Assembly: GCA_024509875.1 (NCBI GenBank)
Contig: JAMPIV010004470.1
Coordinates: forward strand, 62,001-126,000
DNA: 64,000 nucleotides
Direction of reading: 5' to 3'
Source of the DNA: Oreohelix idahoensis
Taxonomy: Eukaryota; Mollusca; Gastropoda; Stylommatophora; Oreohelicidae
The notes beneath the pieces were generated by a model. The model worked only from the letters and a program-made list of their open reading frames with translations, was not told the origin of the DNA and made no database searches. The position numbers and the translations under genes are program-made. Below, in pieces: positions 1 through 10,247 of the stretch. How positions within the stretch are numbered: the first letter of the stretch is position 1; the number at the start of each line of letters is the position of its first letter.

Positions 1-589
1 AAGCTATTATTTTTTCGAGGCATTTTCCCACAAAAATTTCCGAAAAATGAGTCAAACTAAATTTGTATACAGAAGTTATCAATCCGACGCCATAATGTCA
101 ACACAAAGTTACAAGTCACGTAGATTCACGCAGCCAACGAACAGTTTAGAATAGTGAGCGGAAAAAGCCTATGTCAGCGAATGTCCGACGATTTACATAT
201 ATGGAAGTAATCGGTAAAAAACGCGACCTAGAAATTCTCGATCTGGCGGGTATAATTTTGTTACCGAAATAAATGAACTACATCACAGGATTGCCCTGAT
301 CTAGGCAAATCCAATGATGTATAATACGTAGAGGTGCAGGCTTGGTTGCTATGGAAGAAACTAGGTCTAATTAGACATATTTTCTCGAGTTTGAGAAAAT
401 CTCTCCGTACCATACCTTTTTCAAAGTCAAAATACATATTGTTAGAATGCATTTTGACATTTAATTCTGTTATATTTAGATTCAGGAGATGCTAAAGTAT
501 CAGAAAATGGGCTAATCCCAAAATCCTTATTTTTGTTATTTAGACCAAAATTTCGCCCCCGTTCCTCCCCTTAAGCACTGGTGCAAAAA
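1..589. other. No recognisable feature
   Basis: AT-rich sequence with only short chance reading frames on either strand. I see no domain, repeat array or RNA gene. It borders the truncated LINE that begins near 590. Confidence 0.4.
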
Positions 590-1317
590 AAGGCTGTCAG
601 TGGCGACAGGACGATTCTACAGCAAATTCAGAGCAGAGGCAGAGGCCTTGAAAACTGCAGCGGAGGGTATATTGACAGAAGAAAGCACAGAGAGACACGT
701 TGCTTTCTTTACGGATGCACAGTCAGTAATTGCAACGTTGAAAAGACAAAATAATACAGACCTGGATGATCTCAGAATAGTGCTCCACAAACTTTGTCAA
801 CGATTCAAAAGTGTTGTGATCCAATGGATCCCATTTCATTGTAATATCGCCGGCAATGAAGAGGCTGACAGATTGGCAAAAGAAGGTTCACATCTACCTC
901 AGCCTGATGCAAAGCATAACTTTTGAGGAGGCAGAACGTTTTATCAAAATCAGATACAGAAACAAATGGAATGTAGAACATCCAGGGCACACACAGAATG
1001 ATGCTTACTACCAGCTCAACAGAAGAGAACAAGTGGTAATCTTCAGACTCCGCACTGGCCACAACAGATTGAGATACCATCTATTCAACAAGCTAAAGAT
1101 AGGAACTACCGATCAGTGTAACTGTGGCACTGATAAAATGACTGCTGAACATCTGCTTCAAAGTTCCCCTTATATGTGGTACAGAGAAAGTGCACATGGC
1201 CGAAGCCAGCTCCTTTCCTGGAAAAGCTTTACGGGGATTCAAATAGCCTCAAACTGACTACTGCTTTCTTTGAGAACATTCAAGTGGACGTCTGAGAGTG
1301 TACGAAGAAGAAGAAGT
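590..1317 (+). mobile_element. 5'-truncated non-LTR retrotransposon with RNase H domain (frameshifted)
   Basis: The frame from about 600 reads as an RNase H domain of the kind carried by I/Jockey-type LINEs: FFTDAQSV holds one catalytic Asp and WIPFHCNIAGNEEADRLA holds the conserved HxxxxGNExAD block. The remaining tail (856-1257, other frame) has FRLRTGHNRLRYHLF followed by a Cys/His cluster (CNCG...TAEHLL), the usual zinc-binding C-terminus of these ORF2 proteins. Two frame changes, near 905 and near 1220, break the frame; the last good frame stops at the TGA at 1293-1295. A GAA-repeat tail (about 1303-1316) marks the 3' end. Endonuclease and reverse transcriptase are missing, so this is a dead, 5'-truncated copy. 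The exact clade is an inference. Confidence 0.75.
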
Positions 1318-1329
1318 TTAAGCAAGACA

Positions 1330-2235
1330 TGAAAGTTTATGTGCGAATTCGATTTAGTGCGAAATCCTAAATGATACCAGGATCGCAGTTAGTGCGATGC
1401 AACATTTAATTACTACGTTTTTTGTTTTAATTTTTAAAAAATGTCCAAACTTTTCGAACCGTGCGCAAATATGACAAGCGAGTCCAGTTTTTATAAATTA
1501 AGGTTTTACATGCCGCTATGTCAGTCTGCACTTGCCTATCGTCACGTGTGGATTTGCTGCTGCCTGTTGTACCAAAGTACCATATACAGTGCTACAGTGT
1601 ATTTTGTTTTTAAAGTTCACTTAACAAAATGGACAAAAGGAAAAATACTTCAGATAGAAATACTGACAATGCGAAAAAGAAGAGGCTTGTTATTACATAA
1701 GAATAAAAATGTGACGTTACTGAACGTGGTCATAGTAATACTAAGTTAGGACTAGAAGTCGGAATGTCTGAATCTGTGGTACATACTATTATATAACAAG
1801 CAGTTAAATTACGTTAAATTCGATGCATGTGATTGTATGAAGATTTAAAGACAGAGAAGACAGTTGAGTCTACGCTGATAGAATATTTTAAAAGACAACA
1901 GTGACGTTTTTATCATATCGTCTGGTATGATATTCAGTAAATAAATTTTTTTTAAATGTTGCTTTCTATAACTACTCTATTACTTTGTTTGTGATCTACC
2001 TTGAATGAAAAATATTTTTGTTTTAAATCCTTTGCTGTTATATTACCTCAATAAACAACAATAGCAATAATAATTACAATAAAGAGATAACAAAGTATGT
2101 TTAAACATTATCATTGTATTTTTCCATCGGCCTGAAACAATTAACATATTTGACATATAACTAGAACTTCGAGTTGTGCACATTCGAATTATGCGACCAC
2201 TTCATGGGACTTATTATTCGCACTAATTGAGACCT
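1330..2235 (+). mobile_element. Deletion derivative of a pogo/Tigger-like DNA transposon
   Basis: From 1629 a short broken frame resembles the N-terminal CENP-B/pogo-type helix-turn-helix: a KKKR stretch, then SNTKLGLEVGMSESVVHTII, interrupted by stops. About 40 nt further a second short frame ends STLIEYFKRQQ, similar to the C-terminal tail of pogo-family transposases. The catalytic DDE middle is absent. Near the two ends, inverted copies of a motif like TTAGTGCGAA occur (about 1350 and, reversed, about 2215), which I read as degenerate terminal inverted repeats. The right end lies only some 15 bp from a fibrinogen-exon splice donor. Boundaries are approximate and the family call rests on short similarity. 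Confidence 0.45.
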
Positions 2236-2247
2236 AGTTGAACTTAC

Positions 2248-2367
2248 TTGTGACGTCAGATTGTGAATAATATCATTTCCAATCCAGAAATCTGTATCCG
2301 GGGTTCCAAACCCGTTCTTGTAAGCATTCCAGCCTCTGTAAAAGTCTACGTCACCTTTTGTACGTCT
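2248..2367 (-). CDS. Fibrinogen-related protein (FREP/VIgL-like), second fibrinogen-domain exon
   Basis: The minus strand gives 40 codons beginning RRTKGDVDFYRGWNAYKNGFG and continuing through DTDFWIGNDIIHNLTSQ, which is the conserved P1-to-P2 core of a fibrinogen C-terminal domain (QRR-x-DGS-x-DF, W-x-x-Y-K-x-GFG, FW-x-GN-x-x-x-x-LT). The exon is bounded by a pyrimidine-rich acceptor (TTCATATTCCAG) and a GTAAGT donor, in phase 0 at both ends. It joins directly to the exon at 3102-3218, completing the usual GGGW-I-x-I-Q/RR junction. FREPs are secreted lectin-like proteins of mollusc haemolymph that bind pathogen surfaces. The rest of the domain, including the calcium site, is not in the window and should lie beyond position 1. 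Confidence 0.9.
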
Positions 2368-2389
2368 CTGGAATATGAAGAGATAAACT

Positions 2390-3076
<687 letters not shown>

Positions 3077-3101
3077 CAGCTAAAAAAATACAAAATATTA
3101 C

Positions 3102-3218
3102 CTGTATAATTATCCAGCCCCCACCATCAGTTTCTGTATCACACAAAGCCAGAATATTGCTCGACAACAAAAATGTCTGCTTGGGTTGTGTCTTTGACAT
3201 TCCTCTCTCACATGTCTT
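3102..3218 (-). CDS. Fibrinogen-related protein (FREP/VIgL-like), first fibrinogen-domain exon
   Basis: Thirty-nine minus-strand codons start KTCERGMS and end [16 protein letters not shown]. The C-x-RGM opening and the [10 protein letters not shown] block are hallmarks of the N-terminal part of the fibrinogen domain in gastropod FREPs; the two cysteines are those expected to pair in this subdomain. The donor is GTAATA directly after CAG at 3102, and the exon ends in phase 0, matching 2248-2367. The acceptor I chose (CACACAG before AAG) keeps phase 0 with the coiled-coil exon at 4477-4652; its pyrimidine tract is weak, so the 5' edge is less certain than the donor. In the genome it lies between the GATA microsatellite and a SINE-bearing intron. 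Confidence 0.88.
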
Positions 3219-3770
3219 CTGTGTGTTCGTAATTTTGAAAAGAGGTTTGGAGAAAATAAACATAATCTTGTACATAAATAAATATATATAAATAGGTGTC
3301 AATACATTTCACGAACTGATTTATAATCATTATATAATATCAATGTTTTATATGTGTATATACTGAGGCATTGTGCAAAGTTAGATAAGAATGTTTTGAT
3401 TGACATATGCACACAAATATTTCATAGTTTAAAAAAATGTAATCTGCAGAAATGTAAGGTCCTAAACTTTACAATCACAATTATATACTTTACAATAAAG
3501 GTAAGTAAAGTTACCGTTAGCTGTTGTTGCAGTCATATCAGTTGTGGCAACCAGTAATGGAAGAATAAATACAGCAAAGAAACGTTTAACAAATATGACC
3601 AACTTGGAAATGAGCAGAGTTATACGGTTTGTAAAAAAGTGTGTTAGAACATAACATAAATAGAACAAGGAGGTTGAGTTAGAACATAAGATTTATAGAA
3701 GAAGGTTGATGTGTAAGACCATAACGAATAGATTTAATCATCTAAATTTGTCATTTGTAATATTGTAAGA
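3219..3770. other. Intron, no recognisable feature
   Basis: Minus-strand intron sequence upstream of the first fibrinogen exon. AT-rich; open frames are short and without recognisable motifs. Confidence 0.5.
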
Positions 3771-3777
3771 AACTCAT

Positions 3778-3882
3778 AGTTCTATACAGTGACAACACAT
3801 GTTGTTCTATACAGTGACAACACATGTTGTTCTATACAGTGACAACACATGTTGTTCTATACAGTGACAACACATGTTTGTC
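3778..3882. repeat. 25-bp tandem repeat, four copies
   Basis: Four nearly identical copies of a unit beginning GTTCTATACAGTGACAACAC lie head to tail. The array is in the intron between the fibrinogen and coiled-coil exons. Confidence 0.95.
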
Positions 3883-3937
3883 TATGGGGATCATTGAGAA
3901 TTGGTATATACGTAGCATATTTCCTCAAGTAACTTTG

Positions 3938-4200
3938 TGCGGAAAGAGGTTAGTACACTGGCTTCCGATCTCGGTGGTCTATGGTTCTATCCCCAGTTGA
4001 TGTGGGATTTTTTAGACTGCAAACGGCTTTGGGGTCGGCCCAGCTTCATGAATTGGGTACCAGAGTAACTCTGGGAAGGTTTAGGTGGCGGATGTGACGC
4101 TGACCACATCGCCCCTAGTGTGCCGTTGGTCAAGAAAATATGGGCCTAACACCATATTCCCAATATGCCTCAATGGGCGTGTAGAAGGATCCTTGACCTT
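3938..4200 (+). mobile_element. tRNA-derived SINE
   Basis: The left part looks like a tRNA head: a GAGGTTAGTACACTGG-type A box and a B box GGTTCTATCCC about 40 nt later. It is followed by a SINE-core-like body with CCAGCTTCATGAATTGGGTACC, AGTAACTCTGGGAAGG and GCTGACCACATCGCCCCT. It carries no coding frame. It is inserted in the intron between coiled-coil and fibrinogen exons, in the orientation opposite to the gene. The family was not identified; the right end is approximate. Confidence 0.65.
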
Positions 4201-4476
4201 TATCCTTACTTTGTGTGGACACTTTATTGTATATGCAGTGTTTGTTATTTTCAACAGATTACTTCATTGTTGTTAAGTGCTGAATGGTAACGTCATAGTT
4301 CGTCAGTTATTCAACGATGTACAAGTTAATTTTTTTTATACCGCTTTTGTTTCAGCCGTGATCAGTTGTTTTGTTTCTTTTCCGAGTCGTTATTTTGGAA
4401 CAGTTTTTAATTTTTTTATTCATCAACTAAAGTGTGTCTATCAGAATGTAACAGTCAATATATCGACGTGTCTCAC

Positions 4477-4652
4477 CTGAGTTGTGTCTACCTGAACTGC
4501 ATCAAGTGATAAATTCAGAAGTCTTTTAATACTGTAGAGGTCCTTTAAAATGTTATCCATCTGAGTTTTCTGCTCTGTAAGTTGTCTGTTAGTGACATCA
4601 GAATGTGTTTTTATTTGTGAGGCCATCTCCAGTAACTGTTTCATGATCGTTG
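4477..4652 (-). CDS. Fibrinogen-related protein (FREP/VIgL-like), coiled-coil exon
   Basis: This minus-strand exon encodes about 58 residues rich in Q, K, E and L (MKQLLEMASQIKTHSD ... NRQLTEQKTQMDNILKDLY ... IKRLLNL) with heptad-like spacing, ending DTTQ at a CAG/GTGAGA donor. It has the length and composition of the interceding coiled-coil region that links Ig and fibrinogen domains in FREPs and lets them form oligomers. The acceptor is TTTACAG at 4653-4659; entry is phase 1 and exit phase 0, compatible with the Ig exon upstream (phase 1 exit) and the fibrinogen exon downstream (phase 0 entry). The start of the exon and its acceptor are the template of the adjoining minisatellite. Assignment rests on context more than on sequence identity. 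Confidence 0.75.
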
Positions 4653-5490
4653 CTGTAAATATTACGTTATAGATTATGAGAATTGTGTCAGATTCATAAT
4701 CGTTGCTGTAAATATTACGTTATATGTGATGAGACATGTTTCACATTCATGATCGTTGCTGTAATTGTTACGTAATGGATGATGCCAAATGTGTTACATT
4801 CATGACTGTTGCTGTAAATATTACATTACAAATGATGAGATATGTGTCACATGCATCATCTTTTTTTTCCTTAAATGTTACGTTCTAGATGATGAGAAAT
4901 GTGTCACATTCATGATCGTTGCTGTAAATATTACGTTATAGATTATGAGAAATGTGTCCCACTCATAATCGTTGCTGTAAATATTACGTTATAGATGATG
5001 CGAAATATATCACATTCATGGTTTGTGCTGTAAATATTTCACTATAGAGGAAGAGAAATGTGTCACATTCATGATCTTTGCTGCAAATACGAGTATTACG
5101 TTACAGATGATGAGAATAGCGTCACAGTCATGAACTCTGTAAATATTGCATTATAACTGATGAGAAATGTGTAACATTCATGGTCGATGCTGTAAATATT
5201 ACATTATAGATGATGCGAAATGTTTCAGTTCATGACCGTTGCTGTGAATGTTAGCTACGTCATAGACGATGAGAAATGTGTGACGTTCATAACCGTTGCC
5301 GTAAATATTACGTTATAAATGATGAGAAATGTGTCACAGTCATGGCCGTGCTGTATACATTACGTTATAGATGATGAGAAATGTGTAACATTCATGATCG
5401 TTGGTATAAATATTACATTATAGATGACGAGAAATGTGTCACATTTATGATGGTCACTGTAAATATTACGTTATAGATGATGAGAAATGT
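4641..5490. repeat. 53-bp minisatellite containing the exon's 3' splice site (about 16 copies)
   Basis: About 16 diverged head-to-tail copies of a unit that on the plus strand begins CATGATCGTTGCTGTAAATA and continues ATTACGTTATAGATGATGAG. Read on the minus strand, each copy holds TAATATTTACAG/CAACGATCATGA, which is exactly the acceptor and first codons of the coiled-coil exon. The first copy is the real exon edge at 4641-4660; the rest extend into the intron. Copies differ by substitutions and small indels (for example a T-run near 4860). Confidence 0.95.
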
Positions 5491-5712
5491 GCATTGGTTT
5501 GGTATTTTTTAAATTTAAGAACAATATGCACACGGGCAACTCTATCAGTGCGGCCTTCTCCTCCCCTAGATCACACAAGAATGACATGACTAGGACCCTC
5601 TGGTTGGGAAATAACAAGAACTCTATAAACGATTTCCCTTGTACCCCGGGACATTTAGAATTAGAAGCGGACGCCATATCTCTTAGCCACTCCGACCCCA
5701 GAAATGTGTAAC
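5490..5712. other. Unique segment between two minisatellites, open on both strands
   Basis: About 220 bp of non-repetitive sequence, less AT-rich than its flanks. It is open across on the plus strand (74 codons) and on the minus strand (95 codons). The minus translation includes SKCPGVQGKSFIEFLLF and LCDLGEEKAALIELPVC. I recognise no domain in either frame and see no strong splice sites; it may be an old exon, a captured fragment or non-coding. Confidence 0.3.
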
Positions 5713-6765
5713 CATGACAACGGTAGTACTGATTACAGTGAATGTGTAACCATGACAACTGTAGTACTGATTAAAGTAAAAGTATAACCATGACAACTGT
5801 AGTACTGATTAAAGTAAAAGTGTAACCATGACAACTGTAGTACTGCTTAAAGTAAATGTGTAGCCATGACAACTGTAGTACTGATTAAAGAAAGTGTGTA
5901 TCCTTCATGACAGCAGTGGTACTGGTTAATGTAAATGTGTATCTTTCATGACAGCTGTTGTACTGACTAAAGTAAATGTGCAACCTTCATGACAGCTGTG
6001 GTCCTGGTTAATGTAAATGTGTATCTTTCATGACAGCTGTGGTACTGATTAAAGTAAATGTGGATCCTTCATGACAGATGTAGTACTAATTAAAGTAAAT
6101 GTGTATCCTTCATGACAGATGTAGTACTGATTAAAGTAAATGTGTATCCTTCATGACAGATGTTGTACTAATTGAAGTAAATGTGTATCTTTCATGACAG
6201 CTGTGGTACTGATTAAAGTAAATGTGTATCCTTCATGACAGCAGTGGTACTAATTAAAGTAAATAGGTATCCTTCATGACAGATGTAGTACTAATTAAAG
6301 TAAATGTATATCCTTCATGACAGATGTAGTACTGACTAAAGTAAATGTGTATCTTTCATGACAGCTGTAATCCTGATTAAAGTAAATGTGTATCCTTCAT
6401 GACAGATGTAGTACTAACTAAAGTAAATGTGTATCCTTCTTGACAGATGTAGTACTGATTAAAGTAAATGTATATCCTTCATGACAGATGTAGTACTGAT
6501 TAAAGTAAATGTGTATCTTTCATGACAGCTGTAATCCTGATTAAAGTAAATGTGTATCCTTCATGACAGCAGTGGTAAGAATTAAAGTAAATGTGTATCC
6601 TTCATGACAGCTGTAGTACTGATTAAAGTAAATGTGTATCTTTCATGACAGCTGTAGTACTGATTAAAGTCAATGTGTATCCTTCATGACAGCTGTAGTA
6701 CTGATTAAAGTAAATGGGTATCCTTCATGACAGCTGTAGTACTCATTAAAATAAATGTGTATTCT
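5700..6765. repeat. 41-bp minisatellite (about 26 copies)
   Basis: Head-to-tail copies of a unit like GTAAATGTGTATCCTTCATG followed by ACAGCTGTAGTACTGATTAAA. Early copies (5700-5880) are a variant with ACCATGACAACTGTAGTAC. On the minus strand the unit shows ACACATTTAC...TACTACAG/...GTCATG, a layout like that of the 53-bp array, suggesting common origin. Confidence 0.95.
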
Positions 6766-6849
6766 ACACAAATAAGAAGTATCAACATTAATACTGAAGT
6801 CGTAGCTTGGTGGTGAATTGGATGAGAAATTAAGTTAACGGTATGTTAA

Positions 6850-7145
6850 ACACACATCAACTAAAACAACAGAGTGTACCAGCAATAAGAGAATTCAAAT
6901 CATCATCATCAACTAAAACAACAGAGTGTACCAGAAATAAGAGAACTCTAATCACCATGGTCAACTAAAACAACAGAGTGTACCAGAAATAAGAGAACTC
7001 CAGTCACCATCATCAACTAAAACAACAGAGTGTATCATAAATAAAAGAACTCAAATCACCATCATCAACTAAAATAACGGAGTGTACCAGAAATAAGAGA
7101 ACTCAAATCACCATCAATAACTAAAAAATCAGAGTGTACCAGAAT
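6850..7145. repeat. 52-bp minisatellite, array 1 of 3
   Basis: About six copies of a unit containing AACTAAAACAACAGAGTGTA, CCAGAAATAAGAGAACTCAA and ATCACCATCATC. The same unit forms arrays at 20618-21319 and 32408-32655. Flanks of the three arrays are not similar. Confidence 0.95.
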
Positions 7146-7337
7146 GTCACAGATGAAAATAGTGCCGCAGTTAATCATCCACTTTTGCCCCACCCCAGCT
7201 AGTTTATATTCTTTGCTACATGAACGAAGGATTCACCAGTTTAATTAACACGTGAGCCATCGGGCAATTAAGCCCTATGTGAAACAAAGAGCGAAGCGCG
7301 GAGCATGGCGTAAATGATTCTTTGATCAGGAGAACGC

Positions 7338-7342
7338 ACGAT
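7338..7342. other. Target-site duplication of element 1 (left, ACGAT)
   Basis: ACGAT directly precedes the 5' LTR and recurs at 18251-18255 directly after the 3' LTR. Confidence 0.95.
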
Positions 7343-8849
7343 TGTTGCGTGCATATTTTGACGCACATTTTACAAAAATCGATAGGGCTATTTAATATGG
7401 GAAAAATATAGACATTCATTTATTTGTGTATGAAAATGCTGTTTATTGTAAAAGCGAGATAATCCATGTTTGATTCACACTTTTGATTATAGGAGTAATC
7501 GTTCTGGATATTGATCCAGCGCAAAGATATTGCGCTTGCGTTTGTACTTATTTTTTAGGGCCAGAAAATATATTAATTTGCTTATTGTGTTTATGGCTTG
7601 AATTCATATGTATTACATATTATTAGTACAAGTAGAATCAGTTCTATATTGTATATTTTGGATGGGTAGGAGGGACTAGATTCTTGCTAGCGGAAGTATG
7701 AGTTGTCTTGACAAGTCGTGATGAGTTCCGATGTACTGCTTACAAATGGCGGGGTACGTTTTTCTAGAGCTGGTCCTTTCGTCAGAAAAAATGTCTTACG
7801 AAGTGGTTTCTTCTGAAGGAGATGGTGTCTCTACGATGGTTTGTGTTAGAGACTCTCATCATGTCAGTATATAGATGATTCGGACTCCAGGTAAACCCAG
7901 CTCCTATTTTGATGATCTCTCGTCGGTTAGGCCTAGCTTGACTTTTGTGCTTCGCTATGCTAGTGTCGTGTTTTGTATCGACGAAGATGACAGATTTTCC
8001 TGCAGCGGTTATGGCTACGTGAATTAACTTGATCACCGTAGTGCTGTATGGAAACATTTATGAAATCCTTTATATACCCATTATAAATTAACTCTGGCTT
8101 ATATTCTCCTTCCTATGAATGAGTGAACGACAACTCAGGGAGGCAGCCATGTTGGATTTCGGTCAGCATATGTTTTGATCACTGCCAAGAGAACAGATTA
8201 TTTATCCTATTATCGGACAGTGACAGGGAGATCTCAATCTTGCTAGAAACCCCCTTCGTGGTTTCATAATATATACTACAAACTATGGACGTCAAGTAAC
8301 TTTGGTTATTTATCGATCCGCCCTTCACTGACGCGTTTAGTCAGATAGGGGGATGTGGCCATAATGTATCATGACATTGAACTTTTGATGTACTGCCATT
8401 ATTTCTGAATGTGTCATGACTTCAGATCTGCTATGTATACCTACAAATTGATATGTCAACATACCATGATGTACTCGTATGTCCCAGTGTATACGTCTGA
8501 ATAAATTGAGTAAACTAAGATTCCAGCAGTCTGCATTGGTGCCTTGTAGACACAAGTGTATGAGTGGTTATATTGGTCAGCACACGAACAGTACACCATT
8601 CGCGTCAATCACACTCTACATTTCTACTTCATACATACACCATCCTGCGTCGGTTGAAGTGACCAAGTTTAGGGCCTGCTTCCCCTGGAGCCTTTGCCTT
8701 CCCTAACTCAGGACTAGGGTGAGATACCCATTTACAGCTGGGTAGACTGGAGCATGCCTGATCTCAACAACACACCACTCTTCCTTACAGAGCATCCAGT
8801 GTGTGTGTGTGAAAGCAACTTTACAGAGCAGACAGACTGATACTTTACA
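7343..8849 (+). repeat. Element 1 5' LTR
   Basis: Begins TGTTGCGTGC and ends ACTTTACA. A TATATA box lies near 8069. Positions 8683-8755 contain a GCCTTTGCCTTCCCTA ... TACCCATTTACAGCTGG module also found in element 2's LTRs. The presumed primer-binding region starts at 8851 with TGGCGAGCCAGATTCC; I could not assign the tRNA. Confidence 0.95.
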
Positions 8850-10247
8850 GTGGCGAGCCAGATTCCTGGGTCCAGCTTACGCAGTTTTGTGTTGAGAATC
8901 ACAGTTTACAGCTGAAAGAACATTTGTTTGAACACATCAACACCAGTAGGACAGCTATACAGTCGATGTCAGCTTGACCTGTATTACCGATAGGATGCTG
9001 TATCTAGGTCAGCACTTGTTGACAGTTTTTCGCTGTACAGACAGTATTACACAGGACAGTGGTATCAAGTGTAGAAAATATCTGGAGCAGTATTGTTGAC
9101 ATTTCTCAACGTACAGAAGAATCACAGTGTTGTTGAAAATAAAGTGCATAGTTCATCGTTGGATCTTCATATGCTCAAAAGAGAAAAAATTGACAGTGTA
9201 ATAGTTTAGAATTAAATCTATTACTCAATAAAGTGGCAAGTTATTAGAATTAAAATAAACTGTGCCTGCTTTACAACACCATACCTGCAACACATTCCAT
9301 TCATGACATAAATTATATTGTATGCTATATGCTATTTATGCTTACATGTTATTTGTTATGTATTAAATTAATTTATGTTCTGTGTGACTAATACAAGGTA
9401 TGCCGAGTTACATTGGTCTGGTACTAGTATTCGATAGGTACACATTTTCTTAATTGGAAATTTGTTAGCAACAATTTGCTGCTATTTCTGTTAGTTGTGA
9501 TGAGGTGTTCTTTTCTTCGTTGTTTTTGTTAATAATTTTGTGTTCCTTAGTTTTGTTTGATTTGTTTGTATAATTGTAGGTCTCATCTTTCCTTTCATTT
9601 CAGTTTTTTACACCCTTATGTTTATACACTGTGGCGTTATTTGTCTTGTTATCTTATGGCAGTTATCATCACGGTTTCTGTGATCATTTTTTTCATTTCT
9701 CCTAGTTAATTTAATTTGATCTCTGCAAATGTGTTCATATTGTCTTTTCTTGTTTGTCCTTTGTAATGTCTTTAGTTGACATATGACGTATAGTGGTATA
9801 CACTGATAGTATAGTACAGATCAGTACTTTATGATTGTTATTGTTATAAAACAAAATGTACAAGACCTTTGTAAGGCTTGTCTCCCAAAGTGATTGGTAA
9901 AGGGAAATATTTTTTCCACAGGTACTCAAGTGATCTTTGATTACATTGAGGTATACAAGACCTTTGTAAGGCTTGTCTCCCAAAGTGATTGGTATAGGGA
10001 AATATTTTTTCCACAGGTACTCAAGTGATCTTTGATTACATTGAAGTATACAAGACTTTTGTAAGGCTTGTCCCCCACAGTATTTGAGATACAGTTATTG
10101 TTGTCCACAGGTACTCAAGTTATCATTGGTTATTATAAACCATACAAGTTTGGACTAAGACTAAGTCTATGGTATAGACTTGTCTCCCATTAACTTGAAA
10201 GAGGGTAATTTATTTACTTTTTCAGGTTTCTGATTTAAGAAGACAAT
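8850..10247 (+). other. Element 1 leader (5' untranslated region)
   Basis: About 1.4 kb between LTR and Gag start with no open frame. The second half (from 9851) is tandemly repeated; the first half shows nothing recognisable. Confidence 0.7.
9851..10235 (+). repeat. Leader repeat of about 95 bp with acceptor-like sites (four copies)
   Basis: Copies begin TATACAAGACCTTTGTAAGG and contain CTTGTCTCCC. The first two are nearly identical, the third diverged, the fourth weak. Each ends in a 3' splice-like motif (TTTTTTCCACAG/GT three times, TTTTTCAG/GT in the last). The last lies about 20 bp before the Gag ATG at 10248. Confidence 0.85.

Noticed and set aside
8337..8706. Open frames in element 1 LTRs (also at 17743-18109)
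   Set aside because: Opposite-strand overlapping frames in LTR sequence without motifs; one copy is already frameshifted relative to the other.
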